Assembly: GCA_903953615.1 (NCBI GenBank) | Contig: CAJBKH010000121.1 | Location: 1-30,861, forward strand | Length of the DNA: 30,861 nucleotides | Origin: an uncultured Bacteroidota bacterium | Lineage (GTDB): Bacteria; Bacteroidota; Bacteroidia; NS11-12g; UBA955 | Reading direction: 5' to 3' | Part shown: piece after piece, positions 16,925 through 24,911 of the stretch | Numbering within the stretch: the first letter of the stretch is position 1 | Layout: each line of letters opens with the position of its first letter | Program-made: the position numbers and the translations under genes | The notes under the pieces: model-generated | The model's database searches: none | What the model was told of the DNA's origin: nothing | The model's input: the letters and a program-made list of their open reading frames with translations, nothing else

Positions 16925-17962
16925 ATGGAACCTCTACTTATAAAAGTAATCATCGTTATAGCACTCTTTGTTGTTACATTGCTTGTTGCCTTGTATGCCA
17001 CATTTGCTGAACGTAAAGTTTCTGCAGTCATGCAGGATAGGGTTGGTCCAAACAGAGCGGGTCCTTTTGGACTATTGCAACCTTTGGCAGATGGCGTAAA
17101 AATGATCATGAAGGAGGAATTAATTCCTGCCTTGTCTAACAAATGGTTATTTATTATTGGACCTTGTATTGCCTTATTAACATCATTAATGACTGGTGCT
17201 GTGGTGCCATGGGGTGGACCAATCAAAATTGGCGACCAAGTAATTACGCTGCAAGTGGCCGACTTAAACATTGGCATTCTATATATTTTCGGTGTTGTAT
17301 CCATGGGTGTTTATGGTATCATGATTGGTGGATGGGCTTCAAATAATAAATTCTCATTAATTGGTGCAATAAGAGCATCATCACAAATGATTAGTTATGA
17401 AATTGCAATGGGTTTGGCCATTATTGCTTTGGTAATGACGACTGGCACCTTAAGCTTAAACGAAATTGTATTGCAACAAGATGAAGGTTGGGCCAATATT
17501 GTAATTCAACCGCTTGGCTTTTTAATATTTATTATTTGTGCTTTTGCAGAAACGAATAGAGCTCCTTTTGATTTACCAGAATGTGAAACAGAATTGGTGG
17601 GTGGATATCACACAGAGTATTCTTCAATGAAATTAGGTTTTTACTTATTTGCAGAATACATCAATATGTTTATTTCATCTGCAGTAATCGTGTGTTTCTA
17701 TTTTGGTGGTTATAATTTCCCTTTCCAACATGAATTGGCAGAGCTTTTGGGATTATCGAGCAATGCTTTGAGTATTATACAAACTGTCTTTATGTTTGGT
17801 AAAGTATTCTTCTTTATTTTCTTCTTCATGTGGGTAAGATGGACCATTCCAAGGTTTAGATACGATCAGTTAATGACGCTTGGTTGGAAGGTATTATTGC
17901 CACTAGCCTTAGCGAATATTTTTGTAACAGGTTTGGTAATGTGGGGCATGGGGAAAATATAG
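16925..17962 (+). CDS. nuoH: NADH-quinone oxidoreductase subunit H
   Basis: Membrane subunit forming the quinone tunnel and the first proton path of complex I. Length 345 aa with about eight hydrophobic helices. Family blocks include AERKVSAVMQDRVGPNRAGPFGLLQPLADGVK (split across residues ~27-59), RASSQMISYEIAMG and the loop FAETNRAPFDLPECETELVGGYHTEYS around 200-230. The C-terminus GLVMWGMGKI ends just 1 bp before the heptamer tandem array of the inserted element. The coding region looks complete, so the insert has not truncated it. Confidence 0.97.
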   Translation: MEPLLIKVIIVIALFVVTLLVALYATFAERKVSAVMQDRVGPNRAGPFGLLQPLADGVKMIMKEELIPALSNKWLFIIGPCIALLTSLMTGAVVPWGGPIKIGDQVITLQVADLNIGILYIFGVVSMGVYGIMIGGWASNNKFSLIGAIRASSQMISYEIAMGLAIIALVMTTGTLSLNEIVLQQDEGWANIVIQPLGFLIFIICAFAETNRAPFDLPECETELVGGYHTEYSSMKLGFYLFAEYINMFISSAVIVCFYFGGYNFPFQHELAELLGLSSNALSIIQTVFMFGKVFFFIFFFMWVRWTIPRFRYDQLMTLGWKVLLPLALANIFVTGLVMWGMGKI

Positions 17963-17963
17963 A

Positions 17964-18028
17964 CAGTTTGCAGTTGGCAGTTTGCAGTTGGCAGTTGGCA
18001 GTTGGCAGTTGGCAGTTGGCAGTTGGCA
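17964..18028 (+). repeat. Left 7-bp tandem array, nine CAGTTGG/CAGTTTG units
   Basis: Nine consecutive heptamers start one base after the nuoH stop codon. Units 1 and 3 are CAGTTTG; units 2 and 4-9 are CAGTTGG, followed by a partial CA. The last six are identical, pointing to recent expansion by slippage. Because 7 is not a multiple of 3, each reading frame across it gives a seven-residue peptide repeat (CQLPTAN on the minus strand), producing spurious ORFs. Confidence 0.97.
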
Positions 18029-18071
18029 AAAATAAAATACAAAATAAGAGAAGAAAAAAGAACCAATAAAA

Positions 18072-18464
18072 ATGTCAGACTTTAAAAATTTGACCGTTTA
18101 TAAAAAAGCATTTGAACAAGCAATGAATATTTACGAAATATCAAAAGCGTTTCCTGAAGAGGAAAAATGGTCTTTGACTAGTCAAATTCGAAGATCTTCT
18201 CGTTCGGTATGTTCAAATTTGGGTGAAGGCTATAGAAAAAGATTATACGAAAACCACTTTATAAGTAAAATCAGCGATGCAGATATGGAAAATACAGAAA
18301 CCCAAGTATGGTTTGATTTTGCATTAGCTTGTAATTACATTGATAAAAATAAATTCAAGGAATTAAATTTACATTCTGCTGAAATTGGACGATTATTGAA
18401 TCATATGATTTTGAATCCTTCAAAATACACTAGCAGCAATACAACAATTATTAAAAAGAACTAA
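18072..18464 (+). CDS. Four-helix-bundle protein, S23/23S-rRNA-IVS family (TIGR02436-like)
   Basis: A 130-residue protein with no membrane segment, predicted as four amphipathic helices. The family core is clear: FKNLTVYKKAFEQA at 4-17, then WSLTSQIRRSSRSVCSNLGEGYRKR at 33-57 (the LTSQIRR...NLGEG block), then an acidic ETQVWFDFALACNYID at 75-91. The family occurs in rRNA intervening sequences and is structurally related to the Avd accessory protein of diversity-generating retroelements, which binds nucleic acid. The basic helix around 39-57 could contact RNA or DNA. Its biochemical role is unknown. Nothing similar belongs to complex I, and it breaks an otherwise canonical nuo order. The sequence looks more A-rich than its nuo neighbours. 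Confidence 0.88.
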   Translation: MSDFKNLTVYKKAFEQAMNIYEISKAFPEEEKWSLTSQIRRSSRSVCSNLGEGYRKRLYENHFISKISDADMENTETQVWFDFALACNYIDKNKFKELNLHSAEIGRLLNHMILNPSKYTSSNTTIIKKN

Positions 18465-18494
18465 AAGGATTGATATGAAATCGACATTAAATAT

Positions 18495-18523
18495 TGCCAA
18501 CTGCAAACTGCCAATTGCCAACT
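18495..18523 (-). repeat. Right inverted heptamer array
   Basis: Reads CCAACTG, CAAACTG, CCAATTG, CCAAC on the plus strand, that is, about four units of the left array in inverted orientation. Positions 18495-18512 are the exact reverse complement of 17976-17993. The one CAAACTG unit mirrors the variant CAGTTTG of the left side, so both arrays share ancestry rather than arising independently. It ends 6 bases before the nuoI ATG. Confidence 0.95.
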
Positions 18524-18529
18524 AATATT

Positions 18530-19132
18530 ATGCTAACTAATAAAAGTAAACAAGTTGTAAAAAGAGAAATGACCCTCATGGAGAAGGCCTATTTACCGGC
18601 TATTTTCTCTGGGATGTTTATTACCTTTAAACATATATTTATGAAAAAGGCAACGGTGCGTTATCCTGAACAAACCCGTCCTTTTGCACCCGTATACCGT
18701 GGACAGCACGTGTTAAAAATTGATGAAGCTGGCGCTGAACGCTGCACAGCATGCGGACTTTGCGCTGTTGCTTGTCCAGCTGAAGCCATTACCATGGTAG
18801 CTGCCGAAAGACAAAAAGGAGAAGAGCATTTGTACCGCGAAGAAAAATATGCATCGATTTATGAAATCAATATGTTGAGATGTATCTTCTGTGGCTTGTG
18901 CGAAGAGGCTTGTCCTAAAGAAGCCATTTTCTTAACCGATAGAATTGTTCCAAGTAGTTTCGAACGCGATGAATTTGTTTATGGAAAAGACAAATTAGTT
19001 GAAACTATTGCCAATCCGGTAGATGTTACAAAAAGACAAACACCTGAAGTTTTGGAATTCAAAAAGGATAAAAAACAAAAACACAATCTAACATTTCTGG
19101 ACAAGGTGACTAAAACCTTTAGCCGTCATTAA
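18530..19132 (+). CDS. nuoI: NADH-quinone oxidoreductase subunit I
   Basis: Ferredoxin-like subunit carrying clusters N6a and N6b, linking the peripheral arm to NuoB. The ATG at 18530 is chosen (200 aa). A longer TTG reading would translate the inverted heptamer array and is unlikely; an ATG at 18569 is a second choice. Two [4Fe-4S] motifs are complete: Cys72, Cys75, Cys78, Cys82 (CTACGLCAVACP) and Cys118, Cys121, Cys124, Cys128 (CIFCGLCEEACP). No Shine-Dalgarno is visible, and the inverted repeat lies directly upstream, so initiation could be affected by that structure. Confidence 0.95.
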   Translation: MLTNKSKQVVKREMTLMEKAYLPAIFSGMFITFKHIFMKKATVRYPEQTRPFAPVYRGQHVLKIDEAGAERCTACGLCAVACPAEAITMVAAERQKGEEHLYREEKYASIYEINMLRCIFCGLCEEACPKEAIFLTDRIVPSSFERDEFVYGKDKLVETIANPVDVTKRQTPEVLEFKKDKKQKHNLTFLDKVTKTFSRH

Positions 19133-19202
19133 TACGCTTCAAACAAGTGGATATGATTTATACAAACAAACTTTCAAAAGGCCGTAATTCGCAACAAAAT
19201 TC

Positions 19203-19703
19203 ATGAGTATTACACTAATTATTTTCTGGTTCCTTTCGTTCTTAGCATTGCTAAGTGCAGCGATTGTCGTATTTGCCAAAAACCCTGTTTACAGTGTTTT
19301 ATTTTTAATTGTTACTTTTTTCGCCATTGCTGGGCATTACCTTTTATTAAGTGCTCAATTTTTAGCGGCAGTGCACATCATCGTTTATGCTGGTGCCATT
19401 ATGGTACTTTTCCTATACGTTATAATGATGCTTAACTTAAACCAGGAAACAGAACCCCATAAAAAACCATTGATTAAATTTATTGCTGTGATTGCTGCAG
19501 GTTTGTTAATGCTTACCCTAGTGGCTGCATTTAAAGGCACCGAAATTACAGTGATAACTAATGCCGACCCTAGCATTGGTTCTGTTGAAACACTTGGTAA
19601 AGTGCTCTTCAAAGAATTCTTATTGCCTTTCGAAGTATCCTCTATATTATTTTTGGCAGCCATGGTTGGTGCCGTTTATTTATCAAAAAAAGATTTAAAC
19701 TAA
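19203..19703 (+). CDS. nuoJ: NADH-quinone oxidoreductase subunit J
   Basis: Membrane-arm subunit of complex I, 166 aa with five hydrophobic helices. The conserved region FLAAVHIIVYAGAIMVLFLYVIMML (about 58-82) includes the helix that forms a pi-bulge in complex I structures. A 70-bp gap separates it from nuoI; nuoK follows after 1 bp. Confidence 0.95.
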   Translation: MSITLIIFWFLSFLALLSAAIVVFAKNPVYSVLFLIVTFFAIAGHYLLLSAQFLAAVHIIVYAGAIMVLFLYVIMMLNLNQETEPHKKPLIKFIAVIAAGLLMLTLVAAFKGTEITVITNADPSIGSVETLGKVLFKEFLLPFEVSSILFLAAMVGAVYLSKKDLN

Positions 19704-19704
19704 A

Positions 19705-20022
19705 ATGGAAGCAATCAACAGCATACCACTCAATTACTATATCATATTAAGTACTGCCCTCTTTTGCATTGGCGCGCTAGGTGTAATGATGCGTAGAAAT
19801 GCCATCATCATGTTTATGTGCATCGAATTAATGTTAAACGCAGTGAATCTTTTAATGGTAGCCTTCTCACGCTATTTAGGCGATAGCAATGGTCAAGTCT
19901 TTGTGTTTTTCATTATGGCGGTTGCAGCTGCCGAAGTAGCCGTTGGATTGGCTATTTTGATTATGATCTATAGAAATGCAAACACTTCGGATACGGAAGT
20001 TTTAAACGAATTAAAATGGTAA
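19705..20022 (+). CDS. nuoK: NADH-quinone oxidoreductase subunit K
   Basis: Small membrane subunit, 105 aa, three helices. Two buried glutamates used in proton transfer are visible in MCIELMLNAVNLLMVAF (about residues 38-54) and in VAAAEVAVGLAILI (about 73-86). Normal length for the family. Related to MnhC/MrpC antiporter subunits, but the nuo context settles the name. Confidence 0.96.
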   Translation: MEAINSIPLNYYIILSTALFCIGALGVMMRRNAIIMFMCIELMLNAVNLLMVAFSRYLGDSNGQVFVFFIMAVAAAEVAVGLAILIMIYRNANTSDTEVLNELKW

Positions 20023-20050
20023 ATAATTTTATAGAAAAGACAATAATACA

Positions 20051-21952
20051 ATGGAACAACTCGTAAAATTAATTATCCTCTTTCCCTTACTAAGTTTCGC
20101 ACTTATCGGATTGTTGAACAGACGTCTTACAAAAAAGCATACAGCCATTTTTGCATGCACAGGTGTATTTCTAAGTTTTGTAGATTCTTTACTTATATTT
20201 TTCTCTCAAGCTTCGCACCACCATCCTGTTGAAGTGAAATTATTTGAATGGATTTCGGCTGGTAGCTTTAAGGCTTCTTTCTCTTTCTTATCAGATCCTT
20301 TATCTTCTATTTTCCTACTTGTTATCACTGGCGTTGGTTTCCTTATTCATATTTTCTCTGTTGGTTATATGAAGGATGATGATGGCTTCAGAAGATTTTT
20401 TGCCTACCTTAATTTGTTTATTTTCTTTATGCTCATCTTAGTATTGGGAAATAATTTCTTAGTAATGTTTATAGGTTGGGAAGGTGTAGGATTCTGTTCA
20501 TACATGTTGATTGGATTTTGGTACAAAGACCATAAAAATAATGATGCTGCGAAAAAAGCTTTCGTTATGAACCGTATCGGTGACCTTGGTTTCTTAATTG
20601 CCATGTGTCTTATTTTTGTTAATTATCATACCTTAGATTACACACAATTATTTGCACCAGGTTATATCTCTAGCATTTTTGTTGACCAATCGACACTCGT
20701 ATTAATTACTTGTTGTTTATTCGTTGGTGCAATGGGTAAGAGCGCTCAAATACCATTGTATACTTGGTTACCAGATGCCATGGCAGGACCGACACCGGTA
20801 TCCGCATTGATACACGCTGCGACCATGGTGACTGCGGGTATTTACATGGTGGCAAGAACCAATATTTTATTTTCATTGACACCAGAAACCATGCAATTTG
20901 TGGCCATTATAGGTAGTGCAACCGCATTGTTAGGTGCTTCTATAGGTTTATTCCAAAATGATATTAAAAAAGTATTGGCCTACTCTACTGTGAGTCAATT
21001 AGGCTTAATGTTTTTAGCTTTAGGTGTTGGTGCGTATAGTGCAGCCGTATTCCATGTTGTTACTCATGCTTTCTTTAAAGCTTTGTTATTCCTTGGTTCT
21101 GGTAGTGTAATTCACGCCATGGGTGGCGAACAAGACATACGCCATATGGGAGGCTTGAAAAAGCACATGCCTATTACCTATAAAACTTTTTTAATTGGCA
21201 CACTTGCCATCTCAGGTATTCCGCCATTGGCTGGTTTCTTCAGTAAAGATTTAATTCTTGCTGAAGCGTTTGAATACAATCAAATTTATTTTATAATCGG
21301 TTTACTGGTTTCTATGATGACTGCTTTCTATATGTTCCGTTTGTTGTTTTTAACTTTCCATGGTAAATTTAGAGGCACCCACGAACAAGAACACCACTTG
21401 CATGAATCACCTGCTACCATGACCGTTCCATTGGTCATACTTTCCGTTTTTGCATGCATCGCTGGTTTCATTGGTTTCCCACATGCATTAGGTGAAAGTA
21501 TTGGTATTCACAATTGGTTCGATCATTTTTTAAGTCCTGTGTTAGGTGCCACTACTGGCAAAATGGAATTAAGTACTGAGCTTATCTTAATGGGTTTAAC
21601 CACTGCTATAATTGTGATAATAATTCTTATTGCTCGCAATGTTTATATTATTAAAGAAACTTTACCTGCCAATGAACATGCGCCTTTGCCTGCAGGTAAG
21701 AAACTAATTTACAACAAGTATTTTGTAGATGAATTTTATACCGCAGTGTTTACAAAACCTTTGGATAAATTTTCGCATTTCTTGCAAAATACAGTTGATC
21801 ATAAATTTATTGATGGCATTGTAAATGGTGTTGGAAAAATAACCATCAGTGCTGGTCAAACCATACGACTTATTCAAAGTGGCAACATTGGCTATTATGT
21901 CATCTCTATTGTTGCTGCAATCATTTTAATGTTTTCACTCTTTATTTTTTAA
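20051..21952 (+). CDS. nuoL: NADH-quinone oxidoreductase subunit L
   Basis: Largest antiporter-like proton-pumping subunit, 633 aa and about 16 helices. Recognisable blocks include FIGWEGVGFCSYMLIGFWY (key Glu about residue 144), GKSAQIPLYTWLPDAMAGPTPVSALIHAATMVTAG (about 228-263), and ALLFLGSGSVIHAMGGEQDIRHMGG. The C-terminal region carries the long lateral helix and last membrane helix typical of NuoL. Starts 28 bp after nuoK; nuoM follows after 6 bp. Confidence 0.96.
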   Translation: MEQLVKLIILFPLLSFALIGLLNRRLTKKHTAIFACTGVFLSFVDSLLIFFSQASHHHPVEVKLFEWISAGSFKASFSFLSDPLSSIFLLVITGVGFLIHIFSVGYMKDDDGFRRFFAYLNLFIFFMLILVLGNNFLVMFIGWEGVGFCSYMLIGFWYKDHKNNDAAKKAFVMNRIGDLGFLIAMCLIFVNYHTLDYTQLFAPGYISSIFVDQSTLVLITCCLFVGAMGKSAQIPLYTWLPDAMAGPTPVSALIHAATMVTAGIYMVARTNILFSLTPETMQFVAIIGSATALLGASIGLFQNDIKKVLAYSTVSQLGLMFLALGVGAYSAAVFHVVTHAFFKALLFLGSGSVIHAMGGEQDIRHMGGLKKHMPITYKTFLIGTLAISGIPPLAGFFSKDLILAEAFEYNQIYFIIGLLVSMMTAFYMFRLLFLTFHGKFRGTHEQEHHLHESPATMTVPLVILSVFACIAGFIGFPHALGESIGIHNWFDHFLSPVLGATTGKMELSTELILMGLTTAIIVIIILIARNVYIIKETLPANEHAPLPAGKKLIYNKYFVDEFYTAVFTKPLDKFSHFLQNTVDHKFIDGIVNGVGKITISAGQTIRLIQSGNIGYYVISIVAAIILMFSLFIF

Positions 21953-21958
21953 GACAAC

Positions 21959-23416
21959 ATGCTGACCATATTATTACTTTTAATACCCTTATTTACAGCC
22001 ATTGTTTTAATTGCTGCTGGCAATAAACTCGCGAGAACAATTGCCTTGGGTGGCGCCTTATTAGAATTAGGTGTTGCAGTAGCTGCTATGCTAATGTTAC
22101 AACAAGGCAATGCTTCCCAATTATTGAGCGTCAATTATCCTTGGATCGTTAGTTTAGGTATATCCTTTAGCTTTTCTATCGACGGTATCAGCATGCTAAT
22201 GGTTGTGCTTTCTGCCTTGCTTTTACCGATCATCGTATTTTCTTCTTTTAACAAAACATACAACAATGCGCATATCCTTTATGCATTAATGATGTTGATG
22301 ATGACTGCCATGATTGGTGTGTTTACAACCACCGATGGGTTTATGTTTTACATCATGTGGGAACTATCCTTAATTCCAATTTATTTTATAATACTGGTTT
22401 GGGGTGGCGACAACAGACAGAAAATAACCTTTAAGTTTTTCATCTATACACTTTTCGGTAGCTTGTTTATGCTATTGGCTTTGATATATGTTTACCTTCA
22501 AATGCCAGAAGCGAGCAGAACTTTTGATATCCAAGCTTTGTATCAAGCTGGCAGGTTGTTATCAGTTACAGAACAAGGCCTTGTATTTGCAGCCTTCTTT
22601 TTAGCATTCGCAGTTAAAATGCCAATCATACCCTTTCACAGTTGGCAACCCGCTACCTATTATACGGCACCAACGCCAGGTGTGATGATGCTATCTGGTA
22701 TCATGGCCAAGATGGCAACTTATGGATTGATTCGTTGGGTATTGCCAATGGTGCCTGCAGGTATTGCAGAGTATGGCCATTATGGTGTTACACTTTCTGT
22801 CATTAGCATTATCTATGCCTCATGCATTTCGATTGTACAAAAAGATTTTAAATACCTCATTGCTTATGCATCGATAGCACACATTGGATTAATTTCAGCA
22901 GGTATTTTATCAGGTAATGTTCAAAGTATCCAAGGTAGTTTAATTGAAATGCTAAGTCATGGTATTAACACTGTTGGTTTATTCATTGCCTATGATATAA
23001 TTTACAAACGCACTGGCACCTCAGAAATGAGCAAATTGGGTGGTATTCGCGCCATCGATTCTAGCTTCGCTTTCATGTTCTTTATCGTTATATTAAGTGT
23101 GGTAGCTTTGCCATTCACCACTGGTTTTGTAGGCGAATTTTTATTAATTCTTGGTTTGTTTACAAGCTATCCAATTGCAGGTTCAGTAGCAGGTTTAAGC
23201 ATTATTTTAGGGGTTGTCTACATGTTCCGATCTTTCCAAAAAATGATGTTGGGAGAAACCTCTTCACATATTCTATCACTACCAAAACTTGATCAACAAG
23301 AAAAAATATCTTTAACAATCATTGTGGTTTTAATTATTGGCTTGGGTGTGTATCCAAAACCAATTTTAGATATCACAGAGAACGCAGTAACAACTTTATT
23401 AGAAGGCATTAAATGA
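21959..23416 (+). CDS. nuoM: NADH-quinone oxidoreductase subunit M
   Basis: Second antiporter-like proton-pumping subunit, 485 aa. Conserved features include FYIMWELSLIPIYFIILVWGG (key Glu around residue 132), AFAVKMPIIPFHSWQPATYYTAPTPGVMMLSG, and the TTGFVGEFLLILG block. One difference is Gln in SWQPA, where many NuoM have SWLPD; I recall this variant in Bacteroidota NuoM. Its stop overlaps the nuoN ATG by 4 bp (ATGA), implying coupled translation. Confidence 0.96.
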   Translation: MLTILLLLIPLFTAIVLIAAGNKLARTIALGGALLELGVAVAAMLMLQQGNASQLLSVNYPWIVSLGISFSFSIDGISMLMVVLSALLLPIIVFSSFNKTYNNAHILYALMMLMMTAMIGVFTTTDGFMFYIMWELSLIPIYFIILVWGGDNRQKITFKFFIYTLFGSLFMLLALIYVYLQMPEASRTFDIQALYQAGRLLSVTEQGLVFAAFFLAFAVKMPIIPFHSWQPATYYTAPTPGVMMLSGIMAKMATYGLIRWVLPMVPAGIAEYGHYGVTLSVISIIYASCISIVQKDFKYLIAYASIAHIGLISAGILSGNVQSIQGSLIEMLSHGINTVGLFIAYDIIYKRTGTSEMSKLGGIRAIDSSFAFMFFIVILSVVALPFTTGFVGEFLLILGLFTSYPIAGSVAGLSIILGVVYMFRSFQKMMLGETSSHILSLPKLDQQEKISLTIIVVLIIGLGVYPKPILDITENAVTTLLEGIK

Positions 23417-24786
23417 AAGAACTATTATTAATATCAGGACTCGGTGTAATGGCATTGGCTGCTGGTCTATTTAACCTAAGAAGACTCATGATGCCAATTG
23501 TTCTTTTGGGCTTATTGGCGAACATCGGTTTGTGCATTGCCGACTGGGGTAACAATGAAGTTGTATACGGCATGTTGTTATTGGATAATTTCGCTTTGGC
23601 CTTTACGATTGTATTTTCAATAACCACTATCTTATGGTTTATTTCAGCCTCCGATTATTTTACAGACGATAATAATTTCTCCGATCACTATGCATTGGTG
23701 TTATTCATGCTTGTAGGTGGTTTTCTATTGGTTTCATACACCAATATGGTGATGTTATTCTTAGGTATCGAAATTTTATCTATTCCTTTATTTGTGTTGG
23801 TGGGTAGCAATAAAACTAAAATCAAATCGAATGAAGCGGCCTTTAAATATTTTCTCTTAGGTTCATTTGCTTCTGCATTTTTATTATTTGGCATCACTTT
23901 AATCTATGGCAGTACCGGTAGTTTTAATACGGCAGCCATCTCTAGTTTTATCGAAAACAATCAAGTAGTGAGTCCGCTCCTATTTGTAGGCATGCTATTA
24001 ATGTTAGCGGCTATGTCGTTCAAGGTATCGGCTGCACCCTTCCATTTTTGGGCACCAGATGTTTACCAAGGTGCGCCAACGAATATTACTGCATTGATGG
24101 CAACTGTCGTTAAGACTGTTGCATTTGCCGCATTCTACCGTTTGTTTAGTACGACCTTCATGCACATGCAAAAAGAGTATCTATTTATCTTTGGCATCAT
24201 CGCAGCTGCTACTTTAATTATTTCTAATATCACAGCTGCCGTGCAAACCAATGCCAAACGCATGTTGGCTTATTCAAGTATTTCTCATGCTGGTTTTATG
24301 ATGGTAACCATCCTAACCATGAAGAGCAATACCGCCAATATTCTTTTGTACTATACTTTGGTTTATAGCATTTCTAGTATTGCAGCATTCAATGTTTTTA
24401 AAATGGTGAAGCAACATAGCAATGGCAGCGAAGAAATAAGCGCATTCAGAGGCCTTGTTAAGCGCAATCCTCTGCTTGCGGGCACGATGACCCTTGCATT
24501 GCTTTCTATGGCGGGCATTCCACCCTTAGCAGGCTTTATTGCCAAATACTTGGTATTTACTACTGCCGTAAGCAATGGCTTTATCTGGTTGGTCGTTATT
24601 GCTATCATTACTTCATTAATTGGTGTTTACTATTACTTCAAAATTATCATTCCAATGTTTGGCGAGGGCGCTTCTGAGGATGGCAAAATTGAAATTGGTT
24701 TTAGTCAAAAATTGCTGTTAATGATTTGTGCTTTGGGTATGTTATTATTATCCGTTATTCCAGATGTTGTATTAAATCTTCTGTAA
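23413..24786 (+). CDS. nuoN: NADH-quinone oxidoreductase subunit N
   Basis: Third antiporter-like subunit, 457 aa, about 13-14 helices. Blocks include MLFLGIEILSIPLFVLVG (key Glu about 118), AAMSFKVSAAPFHFWAPDVYQGAPTNITALMATVVK and LLSMAGIPPLAGFIAKYLVF. Last gene of the nuo operon; a hairpin terminator lies about 70 bp downstream. Length is in the usual range. Confidence 0.96.
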   Translation: MKELLLISGLGVMALAAGLFNLRRLMMPIVLLGLLANIGLCIADWGNNEVVYGMLLLDNFALAFTIVFSITTILWFISASDYFTDDNNFSDHYALVLFMLVGGFLLVSYTNMVMLFLGIEILSIPLFVLVGSNKTKIKSNEAAFKYFLLGSFASAFLLFGITLIYGSTGSFNTAAISSFIENNQVVSPLLFVGMLLMLAAMSFKVSAAPFHFWAPDVYQGAPTNITALMATVVKTVAFAAFYRLFSTTFMHMQKEYLFIFGIIAAATLIISNITAAVQTNAKRMLAYSSISHAGFMMVTILTMKSNTANILLYYTLVYSISSIAAFNVFKMVKQHSNGSEEISAFRGLVKRNPLLAGTMTLALLSMAGIPPLAGFIAKYLVFTTAVSNGFIWLVVIAIITSLIGVYYYFKIIIPMFGEGASEDGKIEIGFSQKLLLMICALGMLLLSVIPDVVLNLL

Positions 24787-24857
24787 TAAATTTCATCCCT
24801 TTCGTTTCATAATTTTTTAAAAAATAAAATTTTTGATTGGTAAAGTATTGGCAAAAA

Positions 24858-24885
24858 AAATAGCCAAAGTAAACTTTAGCTATTT
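24858..24885. terminator. Bidirectional terminator between nuoN and hemD
   Basis: AAATAGCCAAAGT (24858-24870) faces ACTTTAGCTATTT (24873-24885): a 13-bp stem with one mismatch and a minimal loop. The upstream flank is A-rich (GCAAAAAAAA) and the downstream flank T-rich (TCTAATATTTTT). It therefore works as a rho-independent terminator for either strand, fitting its place between convergent operons. Confidence 0.8.
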
Positions 24886-24911
24886 CTAATATTTTTAAAT
24901 TATCGATTGGT

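Larger units (their letters stand above)
17964..18523 (+). mobile_element. IVS-like element: four-helix-bundle ORF between inverted heptamer arrays
   Basis: A 560-bp insert between nuoH and nuoI. The left end is a direct array of 7-bp units. The right end is a shorter array of the same unit in the opposite orientation. The single ORF between them belongs to the S23/four-helix-bundle family first known from intervening sequences in 23S rRNA genes. Positions 17965-17993 and 18495-18523 pair as a 29-bp inverted repeat with two mismatches, including 18 exact bases. No transposase or recombinase is present, so if it moves it does so with help in trans. No target duplication is evident. Mobility is inferred, not seen. 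Confidence 0.6.

Noticed and set aside
16873..17304. A 143-residue minus-strand open frame over the start of nuoH.
   Set aside because: It is antisense to strongly conserved nuoH sequence and shows no family match of its own.
17964..18028. CRISPR-like repeat array.
   Set aside because: Units are 7 bp and directly abutting, with no spacers and no cas genes.
17866..18069. Open frames on both strands crossing the heptamer array (repeating CQLPTAN peptide on the minus strand, LAVCSWQ-type on the plus strand).
   Set aside because: A 7-bp repeat without stops is open in every frame on that strand, so these are by-products of the array; they overlap the end of nuoH and have no family features.
18494..18529. 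Longer NuoI start at TTG 18494.
   Set aside because: The extra residues only translate the inverted heptamer array; the ATG at 18530 gives a normal NuoI.
21959..24786. Mrp-type cation antiporter genes.
   Set aside because: NuoL, M and N resemble Mrp subunits, but the complete nuo operon context and lengths identify complex I.
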